DNA of 64,000 bases from the NCBI RefSeq assembly GCF_003841505.1, contig NZ_REGA01000006.1:62001-126000 (forward strand), written 5' to 3'. A program made the translations under genes and the position numbers. The notes below the pieces were generated by a model. That model ran no database searches and had not been told where the DNA came from. It worked only from the letters and a program-made list of their open reading frames with translations. How positions within the stretch are numbered: the first letter of the stretch is position 1; every line of letters starts with the position of its first letter. This document shows positions 33,758 through 41,995 of this stretch, in pieces. Source of the DNA: Natrarchaeobius chitinivorans. Lineage in GTDB: Archaea > Halobacteriota > Halobacteria > Halobacteriales > Natrialbaceae.

Positions 33758-34831
33758 TTACGAGAAGTCCTCGAACTCGAGGCCGAGTTCGTCGAGTACG
33801 TCTTCGACGGGTTCGTAGTCGCTCCGGTCGGCTTCTTCGATGCCGGTAAACCAGAGTTCGTAGTCCTCGTCGACGTCTTCGGGGATCAGGTCTTCCTCGT
33901 CGGCGGCGACCAACGCCGCTTCGATGTCTTCACGGACCGGATCGTCCCAGTCGCTTCGGGCCATGATCGGTGCACGCGGAAGCGGATCCGAGACGGCGAG
34001 AAGCTGGAGTTCGGGGTTGTCGTCGTCGATATCGGAGCCAGCGCCGTCGTACTCCGCGGAGTGTTCGACGAACTCCGGATAGTCGTCGAACTGCTCCTGG
34101 GGGATCTGTGGCGCGGAGGCGAACGCACCCGTCCCCGCGGCCGCCACGCCCGGGTCGTTGATCATCTGTTCGCGTGACGTGTCGTGATCGCCGGCGGTCT
34201 GCAGTTCCAGATCGACCGCGTTCCCGTCCGGGAAGTCCCCGACGTCGAGACCGGCATCGCTCAGCATCAGCGTCGGGGCCAGCGTTCCGCTCAGCGAGAG
34301 CGCGGAGCCGACCGTCACCGTCTCTCCCTCGAGGTCAGCGAGTTCCTCGATGTCGCTGTCCGGCGTGGTCACGATCGTCGAGAAGTAAAGCGGTCCGCCG
34401 AACGCCGTTCGCATTCCGATCACGTCTGCAAACCCTGCGCCGCCGGGCACAGCCGTCGGCGAGGTGTCGGCGATGTCCGCCTGATCCGTCTCGAGGGCGG
34501 TGAGCGTCTCGACGTAGCTGCCGGCACGAATCAGGTCGATTTCCGCACCCGTTTCGGCCTCTAAGTACTCCGCCATCGGCGTGTACTCTTCGATGATGTC
34601 CGTCTGCTCTTCGGCCGGATTGAGGACGAACCGAACGGGATCGGCGTCGGCGGCTCCGTTGCCGTTTCCATCGTCGGTATCTCCGTCCCCGTTGCCGTCG
34701 TCTACACCGTTTCCATCACCGTTTCCGTTCTCACCGAGACAGCCGGCGACCGCGCTGGTAATCGCAATCCCACCGGTTGCCTTCAGGAACGTTCGCCGAT
34801 TGCTGCCACCACAGCGTGATTTCCGGACCAT
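33758..34831 (-). CDS. phnD: phosphonate ABC transporter substrate-binding lipoprotein PhnD
   Basis: 357 residues. The N-terminus has a twin-arginine motif NRRTFLK followed by a hydrophobic core and a lipobox AVAGC, so it is exported folded and lipid-anchored outside. A Gly/Asn/Asp linker (GNGDGNGVDDGNGDGDTDD) is typical of halophile lipoproteins. The ligand-binding domain has VRFVLNPAEEQTDIIEEYTPM and the PhnD-like DIADTSPTAVPGGAGFADVIG. First gene of the transporter operon; a TATAAA box lies at 34855-34860, about 26 bases upstream, suggesting a leaderless message. Confidence 0.9.
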   Translation of the reverse strand: MVRKSRCGGSNRRTFLKATGGIAITSAVAGCLGENGNGDGNGVDDGNGDGDTDDGNGNGAADADPVRFVLNPAEEQTDIIEEYTPMAEYLEAETGAEIDLIRAGSYVETLTALETDQADIADTSPTAVPGGAGFADVIGMRTAFGGPLYFSTIVTTPDSDIEELADLEGETVTVGSALSLSGTLAPTLMLSDAGLDVGDFPDGNAVDLELQTAGDHDTSREQMINDPGVAAAGTGAFASAPQIPQEQFDDYPEFVEHSAEYDGAGSDIDDDNPELQLLAVSDPLPRAPIMARSDWDDPVREDIEAALVAADEEDLIPEDVDEDYELWFTGIEEADRSDYEPVEDVLDELGLEFEDFS

Positions 34832-34854
34832 GTCTAGAAGGACAATCGAATCAC

Positions 34855-34860
34855 TATAAA
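34855..34860 (-). promoter_or_regulatory. TATA box of the phnDCE operon
   Basis: TTTATA on the minus strand in the context GACTTTATAGTG, centred 26-27 bases before the phnD ATG. Confidence 0.55.
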
Positions 34861-35026
34861 GTCAATGATGATCCGAACTACCGGATTGTCCGCTCTTTCA
34901 GAACGAACGGTGAAAATCGTGTATCCGTCCGTTGGTTCCGATACGGATCGTTAGAGATCATCACCGACGTGGCCGCAAACGGGCTGTGTCCCTCCCGGCA
35001 ACCAGAGAGCACAGGCCACCGACTGA

Positions 35027-35104
35027 TACGGTTTACTGTACGTCAGTACCGGAGCGACCGGCCAGTCCCGCGGTCGATCCGGTACACAGTGACAGCAATC
35101 CGTA
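35027..35104. repeat. TACGG...CCGTA palindromic element, copy 6
   Basis: 78 bp, starts TACGGTTTACTGTACGTC and ends GACAGCAATCCGTA, inner stem GGAGCGACCG / CGGTCGATCC. Exact direct repeats TGA at 35024-35026 and 35105-35107, so the target is TGA in this orientation. Confidence 0.9.
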
Positions 35105-35157
35105 TGAACGACGGCGATACCGGTCCGATTTAGTAGGTGCATTCCAGAACGTGTGCC

Positions 35158-35658
35158 GTGGAACGCCCTACGTTGACCGTCTACTGCGGGCTGCCAGGGG
35201 TGGGAAAATCCGCAGCGTCAGCCTACACTGCCGCGAACACGTCGGCCGAACGCTACCGAAGCGACGAGATCCGAAAGGAGCTGTTTCCCGATCCGAGGTA
35301 CACGACCGAGGAGACGCTCGCGACCTACGAGGAACTGCTCGAGCGCGCCCGAACGGACCTCGAGACCGGATCGAGCGTCGTCCTCGATGCGACGTTTCGA
35401 ACGCGGGGCCTTCGCGACCGCGCGGACGAACTCGCCCGGGAAGCGGGAGCTCACTCGCTTTTCGTGCAGGTCTCCTGTGAAGAAACCGTCGTCAAACAGC
35501 GTCTGGCCGCCCGCGAGGGTGACGTCAGCGACGCCGACGTCGAGGTGTACGAACACGTCCGTGACTCCTTCGAATCGCTCGAGCGGGATCACGTCGTCGT
35601 CGACAACTCCGACTCGCTCGAGGAAACCTACCGCCAGATCGATCGGCGGATCCTGTGA
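35158..35658 (+). CDS. P-loop kinase-like ATPase
   Basis: 166 residues from the GTG at 35158 (an upstream GTG at 35137 is possible). Walker A is CGLPGVGKSAAS near residue 10. The pattern of DEIRKELFP, SVVLDATFRTRGLRDRA and a late arginine-rich stretch (KQRLAAREGDVSDAD) matches the zeta-toxin/gluconate-kinase-like group of small-molecule or nucleic-acid 5'-kinases. Substrate cannot be told. A weak T-rich box lies 26-30 bases before the chosen start. Confidence 0.75.
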   Translation: MERPTLTVYCGLPGVGKSAASAYTAANTSAERYRSDEIRKELFPDPRYTTEETLATYEELLERARTDLETGSSVVLDATFRTRGLRDRADELAREAGAHSLFVQVSCEETVVKQRLAAREGDVSDADVEVYEHVRDSFESLERDHVVVDNSDSLEETYRQIDRRIL

Positions 35659-35704
35659 TCGTCGGGTCTCGCCGCTCGTCTCCCGGGGACGGCCGCCGGA
35701 GTAG

Positions 35705-35856
35705 TTCGAGAATGCTGGAGCTGTTCGAGACCACCGGGATCGTTCGAGACCGTCGGTGCTGTTCGAGACCGTCGGTGCTGTTCGAGACCGTCGGTGCTGT
35801 TCGAGACCGTCGGTGCTGTTCGAGACCACCGGGATCGTTCGAGACCACCGGGGCTA
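35705..35856. repeat. 19-bp tandem array, eight units
   Basis: Eight contiguous 19-base units with no spacers. The outer units are TTCGAGACCACCGGGATCG-like, and four identical central units read TTCGAGACCGTCGGTGCTG (35743-35818). The first unit is more diverged. The array fills the gap between the P-loop kinase gene and the HD hydrolase gene and ends 25 bases before the latter's ATG, so it may carry or disturb its promoter. Confidence 0.95.
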
Positions 35857-35881
35857 AGGTCCCGACTCCCGATGTTCGACC

Positions 35882-37057
35882 ATGACTACGGTCAAGGATA
35901 GCGTTCACGACTACATCGAACTCCGTCCGATGGCGGAGGCGCTTCTCGACACCGCCGCGATGCAACGACTCCGCTACGTTCGCCAGTTGAGCACGGTCCA
36001 GCTCGTCTATCCCTCGGCCAACCACACTCGATTCGAGCACAGTCTCGGGGTCTACCACCTCGCCTCGCGTGCCGTCGAGCAACTGGGCCTCGAGGCGGAC
36101 CTGGCCGACCGGCTTCGGGCCGCCGCGCTGGTCCACGACGCCGGACACGGTCCGTTCGGCCACCAGACCGAAGCAGCGATCGAGCGCCACCTCGGCCGCC
36201 ACCACGACGAGATCGAGTGGCTGCTCGCCGACACCGATCTGGGCCGGGTCCTCACCGAGTACGGCCTCGAGCCGCAAGCGGTCGCCGCGACGGTCGACGG
36301 TCGCGGCCCGCTCGGCGAACTCGTCTCCGGCGCGCTCGACGTCGACCGGATGGATTACCTCGTGCGCGACGCCCACCACACCGGCGTTCCCTACGGGACG
36401 ATCGACCACGCCCGCCTTCTGTACGCGCTCCGGGTCGTCGACGGCGAACTCGCCCTCGAGGACGGCACCGTCGCGACGGCCGAGAGCGCGCTGATCGCCC
36501 GGACGCTGATGAACGCGACCGTCTACCGCCACCACGTCTCCCGAATCGCCGGTGCGATGCTCGACCGAGCGAGCGAACGCCTGCTGGCCGACGGCGTCCT
36601 CAAGCCCGAGCGGTTCGCCCGGCTGACCGACGCGGAACTACTCGCGGCGTTCGAGGAGTACGAGCGAACGGCCGAGTTCGCGACCCGAATCAGAGAACGC
36701 GACCTGTACAAGCGGGCGATATGGGCTCGCCGAGGAGCAGTTCCGGAGGACGTCGCCGGTATCGGGTACGATCGGACGCGTGCCCTCGAGCGCGAAATCG
36801 CCGACGTCGCGGGCGTCGATCCGGCCGCCGTCGTCGTCGACAGTCCCACGGTGCCGAGTTCGCCCGAGTCCCGTGCGAAAGTCGTCGTCGACGGCGAGGT
36901 CCGCCGGCTCGAGGAGCTGTCGTCGCTCGTCGCGGGCCTCGATGCCTGTGCGCGGGAGATATGGCGACTCGGCGTCTACGCGCCGGAGGACCGACTCGAG
37001 GACGTCCGCGAGGCGGCGGCGACCGTCCTCGAGGTGGACACCGACGCGGGTCCGTGA
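35882..37057 (+). CDS. HD-domain phosphohydrolase (dGTPase/SAMHD1-like)
   Basis: 391 residues, cytoplasmic. The HD metal-binding set is complete: His in TRFEHSLGVYHLA, HD in AALVHDAGHGPFGHQ, and the distal Asp in ALDVDRMDYLVRDAHHTG. These match the SAMHD1/dGTPase group, which hydrolyses dNTPs to deoxynucleosides. The C-terminal 130 residues are an archaeal extension. ATG at 35882 gives MTTVKDSVHDYIEL, the usual family start. It lies head-on to the MazG-like gene, another potential nucleotide-pool enzyme. Confidence 0.88.
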   Translation: MTTVKDSVHDYIELRPMAEALLDTAAMQRLRYVRQLSTVQLVYPSANHTRFEHSLGVYHLASRAVEQLGLEADLADRLRAAALVHDAGHGPFGHQTEAAIERHLGRHHDEIEWLLADTDLGRVLTEYGLEPQAVAATVDGRGPLGELVSGALDVDRMDYLVRDAHHTGVPYGTIDHARLLYALRVVDGELALEDGTVATAESALIARTLMNATVYRHHVSRIAGAMLDRASERLLADGVLKPERFARLTDAELLAAFEEYERTAEFATRIRERDLYKRAIWARRGAVPEDVAGIGYDRTRALEREIADVAGVDPAAVVVDSPTVPSSPESRAKVVVDGEVRRLEELSSLVAGLDACAREIWRLGVYAPEDRLEDVREAAATVLEVDTDAGP

Positions 37058-37067
37058 GTTCTTTGCC

Positions 37068-37373
37068 TTACGCTCCCGACCCCGGCGTCTCGCTGTCTTC
37101 GATCCGCCGTTCGTACTTCTCGAGGGCCTCCTCGAGGGCCTCGCCCGCGTCGATTTCCAGCGAGTCGGCCAGCGCCAGCGCCGCGAACAGAACGTCGCCG
37201 ATCTCGTCCGACGCGATCTCGAGGTCGTCGGGCGACGCGCCGTAGTCGGTCGACTCGTTCGCGTCCTTGCCCAGTTCGCCCACTTCCGAGACGAGATCGA
37301 GCAGCCTGAACGCGGGTGGCGTCTCGAGGTCGTGCGTCTCGACGAAGTCGGCGACCGCCTGTTGTCCGTCCAT
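37068..37373 (-). CDS. MazG-like nucleotide pyrophosphohydrolase
   Basis: 101-residue all-alpha NTP-PPase. The metal-binding pattern ExxE...ExxD is visible as LVSEVGELGKDAN and SDEIGDVLFAALALAD. Such proteins hydrolyse (d)NTPs to monophosphates and may clean non-canonical nucleotides. The ATG at 37373 yields the natural domain length; longer frames upstream lie antisense to the next gene. Its 3' end is 11 bases from the end of the HD hydrolase gene, convergent. Confidence 0.82.
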   Translation of the reverse strand: MDGQQAVADFVETHDLETPPAFRLLDLVSEVGELGKDANESTDYGASPDDLEIASDEIGDVLFAALALADSLEIDAGEALEEALEKYERRIEDSETPGSGA

Positions 37374-37472
37374 ACGCGATTGTTTCGGTCGTCGGACAAG
37401 AATCGTCCGACTGGAGACGACGGCCGACCCGAATCGAAATTCCCATCTGGCCACGTACGAACCAGTAGTGTC

Positions 37473-38291
37473 ATGGCCCCGCCACTCTCGGAACTCGAGG
37501 CGACCGCGATCGAGGCCTGCACCGCCGGCGGAAACTATCTGCGCGAAGCCTACCGCTCGGGGGAGACCGACGCCGAGCGCCTCGACCACGACGTGAAATC
37601 GAGCGCGGACACGGCGTCCGAGCGTCGACTCCTCGAGGTCGTTCGATCTCGCTTTCCGGACCACCGGATCGACGCCGAGGAATCCGGTATCCACGACGGT
37701 GACGGCGGAGCCTACGAGTGGATCGTCGATCCCCTCGACGGCACGAACAACTTCGAGTCCGGCCTCCCGTCGTTCGCGACGGCGGTTACGGTTCTCGAGG
37801 CCGGTGAACCGGTTCTCGGGGTCGCGTACGTTCCGATGCTCGACGACCTCTACGTCGGAACGCGCGGCGAGGGCGTCCGCTACAACGGTCGACCCGTTAG
37901 CGGTGGTGACGAGCGTAGCGGTCACGACGAGCGGAACGTGAACCCGTCGACGGCCACCGTCGTCTCCGTCATCGGCCACGACGTCAAACGCCGTCCGGAG
38001 CACGCAGCGATTTCGGAATCGATCAACCGCGCACTCGAGTCCCGGTGCAAGCGCCGCCTCGAGAGTTGGTCGCCGACGGTCCACTGGGGGCTGCTCGCCC
38101 GCGGTCGGCTGGACGGAATCGTCTGTTACCGTCCGGATCGGGAAGAACAGTTGCTGGGCGAACTGTTCGCAGCGGAGAGCGGACTCGAGACGGACGCCGG
38201 CGAGGACTGGTTCGTCGGTGCCTGCTCCCGCGAGTTGCTCGCGGGGCTTCGAACGGACGTCACAGAGGCCATCGACGCGGGCGGCCAGTAG
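37473..38291 (+). CDS. inositol monophosphatase family protein, diverged
   Basis: 272 residues. Metal site I is intact: DAEESG and WIVDPLDGTNNF. The later part, where family members carry a W-D motif before the last metal ligand, instead reads ESWSPTVHWGLLARGRLDGIVCY then DREEQLLGELFAAESG, so the third motif is altered. It may act on inositol phosphate, fructose bisphosphate or another sugar phosphate. The start ATG at 37473 is followed by a normal helical N-terminus. Monocistronic. Confidence 0.8.
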   Translation: MAPPLSELEATAIEACTAGGNYLREAYRSGETDAERLDHDVKSSADTASERRLLEVVRSRFPDHRIDAEESGIHDGDGGAYEWIVDPLDGTNNFESGLPSFATAVTVLEAGEPVLGVAYVPMLDDLYVGTRGEGVRYNGRPVSGGDERSGHDERNVNPSTATVVSVIGHDVKRRPEHAAISESINRALESRCKRRLESWSPTVHWGLLARGRLDGIVCYRPDREEQLLGELFAAESGLETDAGEDWFVGACSRELLAGLRTDVTEAIDAGGQ

Positions 38292-38344
38292 TACGAGTCG
38301 GACGGCGGTCGGCGAGAAGTCGATCCAGAGTTAGTGGGCACCAA

Positions 38345-38422
38345 CACCGGACTGCATCGGTAGTCGACAGCGCCGGACTGCATCGGCAGTCGACAGCGCC
38401 GGACCGCGTTGGTGGTGGGTTG
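38345..38422. repeat. 26-bp tandem repeat, nearly three units
   Basis: Units CACCGGACTGCATCGGTAGT+CGACAG (38345-38370) and CGCCGGACTGCATCGGCAGT+CGACAG (38371-38396), followed by a third partial unit starting CGCCGGACCGCGTTGGTGGT. In the gap between the IMPase-like and DJ-1-like genes. Confidence 0.85.
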
Positions 38423-38522
38423 GTCCCTCGAGTCCGTTTCGTGGGCAGCCCTCACGCGCACGACGTTTCGCGGCAGTTTCCCCAGGCACAACGCGTATCC
38501 CTCCCAGCGTCGAACTCCGGTT

Positions 38523-39119
38523 ATGGTCGATATCTCCGCCGAAATCGTCCTCTTCGAGAGGTTCGACGAACTCGACGCGATCGGTCCGTACGAAGTGCTC
38601 GCAAACGGCGCGCAGGCCGGGGCGTCGATCGAGACGAATCTCGTGACGCTCGAGGAGACCGACGTCGTGACGGCGAGTCACGGCCTCCGCGTCGAGCCCC
38701 ACGGGACGCTCGGCGAGCCGGATCTGCTGGTCGTCCCCGGCGGCGGCTGGACGACGGCGAACGAGGGGGTCCGTGCCGTCGTCGAGGACGGCGTCCTCCC
38801 AAAGGCGGTCGACGAGCGATTCGCCGCGGGTGCCACGGTCGCGTCGGTCTGTACCGGCGCGATGATCCTCGCCGAAGCGGGGCTGCTCGAGGGCCGCCCC
38901 GCGACGACCCATCACGTCGCCACGGCGGACCTCGCGGCCACGGACGCGAACGTAGTCGACGAACGAGTCGTCGACGACGGCGACGTCCTCACCGCCGGCG
39001 GCGTCACCTCCGGTATCGACCTGGCGCTGTGGCTACTCGAACGCGAGTTCGGCGACGACGTCGCGGCCGACTTCGCTCGAGAGATGGCACACGAGCGGCG
39101 GGGCGAGGTTTTCGGGTGA
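38523..39119 (+). CDS. DJ-1/PfpI family protein
   Basis: 198 residues, GATase-1-like fold. The nucleophile-elbow cysteine is in ASVCTGAMILAEAGLL (about C107), with LLVVPGGGW before it and THHVATADLA after. The arrangement is of the AraC-type ThiJ/PfpI subfamily without the DNA-binding part, often isonitrile hydratase or glyoxalase-like; the substrate is not determinable. ATG at 38523. Confidence 0.85.
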   Translation: MVDISAEIVLFERFDELDAIGPYEVLANGAQAGASIETNLVTLEETDVVTASHGLRVEPHGTLGEPDLLVVPGGGWTTANEGVRAVVEDGVLPKAVDERFAAGATVASVCTGAMILAEAGLLEGRPATTHHVATADLAATDANVVDERVVDDGDVLTAGGVTSGIDLALWLLEREFGDDVAADFAREMAHERRGEVFG

Positions 39120-39147
39120 ATCGCCTCGGCCGCGCGCCCGTCTCCCG

Positions 39148-40677
39148 TCAGGATCGCCAGAACGCCGGCAACAGGAGGACGAGGACGGGAACGATTTCGA
39201 TGCGGCCGATCCACATCATGACGACCATAACCGCTCGAGAGCTGGCGGGAAAGCCGGCGTAGTTGTCCATCGGACCGGCCATCCCGAAGGCGGGACCGAT
39301 GTTCAGGAAGATCGATGCGGCGGCACCGAGGGCTTCGAACTCGGTGACGAACTCGCCGGCTCGAGCCGCGTCGACGACGAGGACGATCGTGAGCAGGAAG
39401 AAGATGACGATCGCGAGCATGACGTAGCCGAAGACGTCGTTGATCGTCTCCTCGTCGATGACGTCACGTCCGAGGCGGATCGGGCGGACTGCAGCGGGAT
39501 GAGCGGAGGTGAAGAGGTTCCGGCGAAACGCCTTGAGGACGATCAGCCACCGCAGCGATTTGATCGAACAGGTCGTGCTGCCGGCCATCCCGCCGATGAA
39601 CATACAGAGAAAGAGCACGTGCTTCGCGCCGGGGGTCCAGAGGTCGAAGTCCGTCGAGGCGTAGCCGGTCGTCGTCACCAGCGAGACCACGTTGAACAGG
39701 CCGTGACGAATCGTCGGCTCGAGGCCCATCTCGATTTCGGGGTCGAACGCGAGGATGGCGACGACGACCGCACTAAAGCAGACGAGCGCCCCTAGATAGA
39801 ACCGAAACTCTTCGGACTCGAAGGGCCGTTCGAACTCTCCGCGCGTGACGTAGTAAAGCAGGACGAAGTTGGTCGAGCCGACGATCATGAATGGCATGAT
39901 CGACCACTGGACGATCGGCTCGAACGCGGCGATGCTCTGGGATTCCGGCGAGAATCCAGCCGTCGCGACGCTCGTGAGCGCGTGGGAGACGGCGTTGAAA
40001 AGCGTCATGTTCGGCGCGAGTCCGATCAGGTGGAGTCCGTAGAAGACGGCGACCGCGAGCACCGTAATTCCGACGTAGATGCCCCAGATGAGCCGGGCCG
40101 TCTCGGAGATGTGCGGTCGGAGCTTTCGGACGCTTCTGGTCTGCGTTTCGGTTTCCATGAGCTGGGCACCGCCGACCATCAGATGCGAGAGCAAGCCGAT
40201 CGTGACGATCAGGATTCCCAGGCCGCCGAGCCACTGGATGAGCTGTCGCCAGAGCAAGATCGCACGCGACTGGTTCTCGAAGTCCCACCCGTTCATGATC
40301 GTCGCGCCGGTCGTCGTTAGCCCGCTCATACTTTCGAAGAGGGCGTTTATCGGCCCGTCGACGATCCCGGAAAACGAGGAGTTTCCGTCGGCTCCGAGTC
40401 CGGCGAGGAAAAACGGCACGGCTCCGACGACGGCGATGCCGAGCCACGTGAGCGCGACCATCAGAAACGCCTCTCGCTGGTGGAGTTCGCGGTCGTCGCT
40501 CAACCGCTCGAGAGCGACTCCGGCGACGACGGTGAGCGCGATCGCGACCAGAAACGGAACCGGGTCGTCGCCGTCGATGACCGCGAGCATCGCGGGGGCT
40601 ACGAGCGGCACTGAAAGCCACTTCAGCACCGCCCCCGTGAGACTACAACTCGAGCGCCAGTCGACGCGGACTCTCAT
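39148..40677 (-). CDS. trkH: TrkH family potassium transporter
   Basis: 509-residue polytopic membrane protein with about ten helices in four pore repeats. Selectivity-filter-like loops are seen at ESMSGLTTTGATIM, ALTSVATAGFSPES, NVVSLVTTTGYAST and LNIGPAFGMAGP. Works as the K+ translocating subunit, usually with TrkA-type NAD-binding regulators, none of which is adjacent here. Potassium uptake is central to the salt-in strategy of haloarchaea. Start GTG/ATG at 40677 gives MRVRVDWRSS. Confidence 0.93.
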   Translation of the reverse strand: MRVRVDWRSSCSLTGAVLKWLSVPLVAPAMLAVIDGDDPVPFLVAIALTVVAGVALERLSDDRELHQREAFLMVALTWLGIAVVGAVPFFLAGLGADGNSSFSGIVDGPINALFESMSGLTTTGATIMNGWDFENQSRAILLWRQLIQWLGGLGILIVTIGLLSHLMVGGAQLMETETQTRSVRKLRPHISETARLIWGIYVGITVLAVAVFYGLHLIGLAPNMTLFNAVSHALTSVATAGFSPESQSIAAFEPIVQWSIMPFMIVGSTNFVLLYYVTRGEFERPFESEEFRFYLGALVCFSAVVVAILAFDPEIEMGLEPTIRHGLFNVVSLVTTTGYASTDFDLWTPGAKHVLFLCMFIGGMAGSTTCSIKSLRWLIVLKAFRRNLFTSAHPAAVRPIRLGRDVIDEETINDVFGYVMLAIVIFFLLTIVLVVDAARAGEFVTEFEALGAAASIFLNIGPAFGMAGPMDNYAGFPASSRAVMVVMMWIGRIEIVPVLVLLLPAFWRS

Positions 40678-40840
40678 CGGTTACTGGCCGTTTTGCGCGG
40701 GAGAAAATAATGTGTTCGGAGACCGAATGGGTTCGGAGACTGGTTCGAACGGTACCGATTTGGAGACTGGTCCGGATGGTCTGTGCCTGTCACAGCGCGG
40801 TGGTTCGCTGGCGTTCCCCTCGAATCTCTATCATCCGGTT

Positions 40841-41107
40841 TCACTCCTGATTGTAGCCGTGGCCGACGTACAGGGCGAGGACGTTGATCGCCAGAAGGGC
40901 GAAGAACGCGGTCGTGACGCCGATATCGCCGAGGCCCTGTGCGAGCAGCGGGAGATGGACGAACGGGAGTGCAATCGCGACCCAGAACGACAGGAACTGT
41001 GCGGGGCCTTTGAGCGAGCGGACGAGACGACTGGTCCCGGATCGTCGATCCGATTCCGGACCTGACGGACCGATAGATTCGTTCGGGAGTGGAGAGTGAT
41101 TTGACAT
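40841..41107 (-). CDS. small two-helix membrane protein
   Basis: 88 residues from the ATG at 41107. A Ser/Pro/Asn-rich N-terminal tail is followed by two hydrophobic helices (about 32-52 FLSFWVAIALPFVHLPLLAQ and about 60-80 TAFFALLAINVLALYVGHGY). No function recognised; appears to be a conserved haloarchaeal small membrane protein. Separate from trkH by a short gap; possibly co-regulated but not clearly in one operon. Confidence 0.6.
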   Translation of the reverse strand: MSNHSPLPNESIGPSGPESDRRSGTSRLVRSLKGPAQFLSFWVAIALPFVHLPLLAQGLGDIGVTTAFFALLAINVLALYVGHGYNQE

Positions 41108-41392
41108 CGAGTCGGGGCACCTCTTCGTACGAACGACATTCGCTCCTCCGATCATATAATGGAGTGAATATTGTCTTGGTTTCGGTCCGTTTTAGTATCG
41201 TAACCTGTGTCAACCACGTTTCTCGACGCTTTTAGAACGCCGCAGACGTTTTATAACCTGTTCTTAGCGGCCCCAGTAAAATTCGCACTCGAGTTCGTCT
41301 CGCGATGGGGCGGCTCGGATCAAACCCCGGCCGAAACGGGTCCTCCCACCGCGAGCGCAATCCCCTTGTACTGGTAGTGCGATCGCTTCGAC

Positions 41393-41980
41393 ATGAGCGA
41401 GCGAACCGCGACCGTAACGCGCGAGACGGCGGAGACGGCGATCGAGTGTACGATCGCGATCGACGGGGACGGGACTGCGGCGGTCGAGACGGGGATCGGG
41501 TTCTTCGATCACATGCTCGAGGCGTTCGCGAAACACGGCCTCTTCGACCTCGAGATCGACTGCGACGGCGACCTCGAGATCGACGACCACCACACGGTCG
41601 AGGACGTCGCGATCGTCATCGGGACGGCATTCGACGAGGCCCTCGGCGATCGATCGGCGATCGTCCGCTACGCCGATCGGCGCGTCCCGCTCGACGAAGC
41701 GGTCGCCGGTGCGGTCGTCGACGTGAGCGGTCGGCCGCGATATTACTTCGACGGGTCGTTCTCCCAGGACACCGTTGGGGAGTTTACGAGCGACATGGCG
41801 AGACACTTCGGCGAGTCCCTTGCCACCCACGCCGGCGTGACGCTCCACCTCGAGGTCGACGGCGAGAACGCCCACCACGAGGTCGAGGCGCTGTTCAAGT
41901 GTCTGGCCCGATCGCTCGACGACGCGACGCGGATCGACGACCGTCGGGACGGAACGCCGAGCACGAAAGGGACGTTGTAG
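41393..41980 (+). CDS. hisB: imidazoleglycerol-phosphate dehydratase
   Basis: 195-residue monofunctional HisB of histidine biosynthesis. The Mn-binding histidine clusters are complete: [36 protein letters not shown] with HAGVTLH, and [11 protein letters not shown]. No fused phosphatase domain, as usual outside enterobacteria. Standalone; no other his gene in the window. Confidence 0.96.
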   Translation: MSERTATVTRETAETAIECTIAIDGDGTAAVETGIGFFDHMLEAFAKHGLFDLEIDCDGDLEIDDHHTVEDVAIVIGTAFDEALGDRSAIVRYADRRVPLDEAVAGAVVDVSGRPRYYFDGSFSQDTVGEFTSDMARHFGESLATHAGVTLHLEVDGENAHHEVEALFKCLARSLDDATRIDDRRDGTPSTKGTL

Positions 41981-41995
41981 CCCGCTCGGCGTCGG

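Larger units (their letters stand above)
34832..35157. other. non-coding gap between divergent genes
   Basis: 326 bases holding the phnD promoter, palindromic element copy 6 (35027-35104), and a possible decayed further copy beginning TACGGATCG near 34940. No gene seen. Confidence 0.6.

Noticed and set aside
35705-35856. The eight-unit 19-bp array as a CRISPR
   Set aside because: Units are contiguous with no spacers and are too short for CRISPR repeats. No cas genes lie nearby; the Cas4-like gene at 3347 is more than 30 kb away.
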